A stretch of 64,000 bases of DNA from assembly GCA_963698165.1 (NCBI GenBank), contig CAVOPT010000006.1, forward strand, positions 1-64,000. The letters are read 5' to 3'. The translations under genes were made by a program, and so were the position numbers. This document shows, piece by piece, positions 62,446 through 64,000 of the stretch; position 1 is the first letter of the stretch, and every line of letters begins with the position of its first letter. A model generated the notes under the pieces. That model did not search any database. It saw only the letters and a program-made list of their open reading frames with translations, and had not been told where the DNA came from. Source of the stretch: JAAYUJ01 sp963698165. Its GTDB lineage: Bacteria > Desulfobacterota > Syntrophobacteria > Syntrophobacterales > Syntrophobacteraceae.

Positions 62446-63405
62446 ATGAAGTTTGGCAACGTGTTGTTATCATTCTGTGTACTCTCGTTCCTTTTCGGAT
62501 CCTGGGCTATCCCGTGCCTTGCCGACGATGAGGAATTCACCGCGACCCTTCAGCGGTATCCCTACCGGATGGGTTACCAGACCGTCGTTGGGGCTCCCCA
62601 GACATACAAAATCGGTCCCAAGGAGAACCTGCTCGACATTGCCAGACAATTTGGCTTGGGATACAACGAGGTGGATCTTCTCTTTCCCCAGATGGATGCC
62701 TGGATCCTGCCCACCGGGAAACGGATCACGATCCCGACCTTTTGGGTGCTCCCCCCGACGAAGCTCCAGCAGTTGGTCATCAATGTGCCCGAATTGAGGA
62801 TCTATTATTTCGAGAAGGGCGGTTCGACCGTCCAGACCTATCCCATCGGCATTGGAGACGAGGGGTGGGAGACCCCCCTTGGAAGCTTCCACATCAATGA
62901 CAAACGGACCAATCCCACCTGGTACATCCCCGCGTCTCTCCAGGAGAAATATGGAATGGCTCAAATGCCTCCAGGACCCGACAATCCCCTGGGGGAATAC
63001 GTGATGAAGTTTTCCGCCGGGGCCTACGGCATTCATGGAACACACATGCCCTGGGGCGTTGGAAGGCTCGTGAGCCATGGGTGTATTCGGTGCTACCCTG
63101 AGCACATTCGTCTCCTGTTTCCTCACGTTCCCACTGGGACGAAACTGGAAATCATTTACGAGCCCGTCAAGATTGGCGAGAAGGACGGACAGGTCTATGT
63201 TGAGGCCCATCCCGACGTGTATCAGAAGATTCCCGACTATGCTCAGTACGCCCTTGACAAGCTGGGTCAGTACCCCAAGGCCAACCAGGTCGATCGCAAC
63301 AGGTTCCTCAATGCCATCCACCTGCAGAACGGGGTGCCCACCAACGTGACCGGGATCGCAAAGGATGGTGCTTCCTTGAAAACGGTCGAACTGATCCCGG
63401 AATGA
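62446..63405 (+). CDS. L,D-transpeptidase with LysM
   Basis: A 319-residue periplasmic L,D-transpeptidase (ErfK/YbiS/YnhG-like) that links meso-DAP residues or attaches lipoprotein to peptidoglycan. Signal peptide residues 1-26, then a LysM-type segment (about 52-96: YKIGPKENLLDIARQFGLGY) and a YkuD domain (about 105-250). The YkuD active site is visible: HGTHMPWGVGRLVSHGCIRC with Cys213 in SHGCIRC. AGGAAAG precedes the ATG at 62446. A small Ala-rich lipoprotein downstream is a plausible substrate of this kind of enzyme. Confidence 0.88.
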   Translation: MKFGNVLLSFCVLSFLFGSWAIPCLADDEEFTATLQRYPYRMGYQTVVGAPQTYKIGPKENLLDIARQFGLGYNEVDLLFPQMDAWILPTGKRITIPTFWVLPPTKLQQLVINVPELRIYYFEKGGSTVQTYPIGIGDEGWETPLGSFHINDKRTNPTWYIPASLQEKYGMAQMPPGPDNPLGEYVMKFSAGAYGIHGTHMPWGVGRLVSHGCIRCYPEHIRLLFPHVPTGTKLEIIYEPVKIGEKDGQVYVEAHPDVYQKIPDYAQYALDKLGQYPKANQVDRNRFLNAIHLQNGVPTNVTGIAKDGASLKTVELIPE

Positions 63406-63662
63406 TGACAAGGCGCGCGTCGCCAAAATGTTGTCTTTCCTCATGATGACCCAAAAAAAGTCTTGATTTTATGGTTTTTGTGCGGTAGCGTTTATCAAAT
63501 TTATGAATCATCCTGGATTTCTAGACAGGGAACTCGTAAGAATTTCAGAGAATCGTTAATCGAGAGGGGAGGTGGGAAAACAGTTCGGCCCTAGGAGGCT
63601 TTTGCAATGAGGGATGGGTTTTCTTGTGGAATTACTGATTAGCTTTTAAGGAGGAAAGAGTC

Positions 63663-63911
63663 ATGAAGAAAGTTATCGCAGTATTGTTCCTGGTGGCTTT
63701 TGCTTTCAACCTCGCAGGTTGTGCATGCATGCAACAAGCGAAAGAGTGCCCCGAGCCCTGCCTGGAAAGAATTCAGGCTCTTGAGGCCAAGTGTGCTGCC
63801 GACATGCGCGCCATCGAAGCCGCGGTTGCGAGAGCAGAAGCTGCCGCTCGCAGGGCTGAAGCCGCTGCTGAGAAGTGCGAGGGCATTTTCATGAAGAAGA
63901 TGAAGAAGTAA
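63663..63911 (+). CDS. Alanine-rich small lipoprotein (Lpp-like)
   Basis: An 82-residue lipoprotein: LAGC gives lipid-bearing Cys20. The mature helix has heptad Ala/Glu patterns (RAIEAAVARAEAAARRAEAAAEKC) forming a coiled coil like Braun lipoprotein, and the C-terminus KKMKK has lysines that could be linked to peptidoglycan. Four further cysteines (C22, C29, C33 and later) are unusual. AAGGAGG precedes the ATG at 63663. A strong terminator follows at 63943. It may be a substrate of the transpeptidase at 62446. Confidence 0.75.
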   Translation: MKKVIAVLFLVAFAFNLAGCACMQQAKECPEPCLERIQALEAKCAADMRAIEAAVARAEAAARRAEAAAEKCEGIFMKKMKK

Positions 63912-63942
63912 CTTCAGTGCACTTTTAGTGTTCTTCAAAGAG

Positions 63943-63977
63943 AAGGCCGCCGGATTTCCCGGTGGCCTTTCTTTTTT
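63943..63977 (+). terminator. Intrinsic terminator
   Basis: AAGGCCGCCGG (63943-63953) pairs with CCGGTGGCCTT (63959-63969), one G-U pair, followed by a T-rich run to 63977. It ends the lipoprotein transcript. Confidence 0.85.
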
Positions 63978-64000
63978 CTCCCCCTCTATTCCATCGTTCC

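Overview
The window looks like a chromosomal stretch from a Gram-negative, environmental Desulfobacterota-type bacterium (Syntrophobacter-like). This is inferred from gene content: TolC/HlyD/ABC export, many lipoproteins, a PEP-CTERM (exosortase) substrate, MopE-type and PPC domains, and HisH-HisF set apart from other his genes. No 16S rRNA or tRNA gene is present, so the assignment is tentative. Coding is dense in two blocks (13.6-39.5 kb and 50.4-63.9 kb). The regions at 1-13.6 kb and 39.5-41.5 kb are gene-poor, repeat-rich and contain decayed genes.

Layout. 0.4-8.7 kb: an APC permease, a secreted-type methyltransferase, a membrane spermidine-synthase-like protein with a truncated and frameshifted second copy, an FMN-split-barrel protein, a cysteine hydrolase, a transposase remnant, a MITE-like element and a dispersed repeat of about 100 bp. 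8.7-13.6 kb: degenerate DNA around a two-domain META lipoprotein, two unknown secreted proteins and a truncated aldo/keto reductase. 13.6-16.1 kb: a YdjM-like membrane protein, DUF1848, YjbQ and a SpoIIAA-like protein. 16.3-22.9 kb: a complete five-gene export operon on the minus strand (TolC, HlyD, dual-ATPase ABC protein, two ABC-2 permeases; YbhGFSR-like). 23-29.4 kb: small envelope and signalling genes, UDP-glucuronate decarboxylase, an O-methyltransferase and exonuclease III. 29.5-39.5 kb: an orphan PAS histidine kinase, an MltD-like lytic transglycosylase, an enoyl-CoA hydratase, GlnD with a degenerate nucleotidyltransferase site, and HisH-HisF.

39.5-50.1 kb is the most unusual part. 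A 2-kb non-coding region carries three matching 18-bp copies (plus one weaker) of a TGTCGA-N3-ATTTTACAG motif and a sigma-54-like promoter. It precedes a PEP-CTERM-anchored cohesin-domain protein. Next comes a giant (about 2,580-residue) secreted protein that starts with a dockerin and ends in eight nearly identical 111-residue PPC repeats. A 4-nt net deletion in repeat 7 breaks its frame. Together these suggest a surface-anchored cohesin receptor holding a large repeat protein.

50.4-63.9 kb: a K+ channel with RCK domain and a nuclease, an EncFtn-type ferritin-like protein, a sugar-nucleotide epimerase with a phosphomannomutase, a small membrane protein, a NUDIX hydrolase with PanE, a cysteine synthase fused to a CysRS-like domain that has lost its HIGH and KMSKS motifs, a class II aldolase, an MTHFSD-like protein, an L,D-transpeptidase and an alanine-rich lipoprotein. 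Functions are mostly housekeeping, envelope construction and cell-surface display; no phage, CRISPR array or complete IS element is visible.
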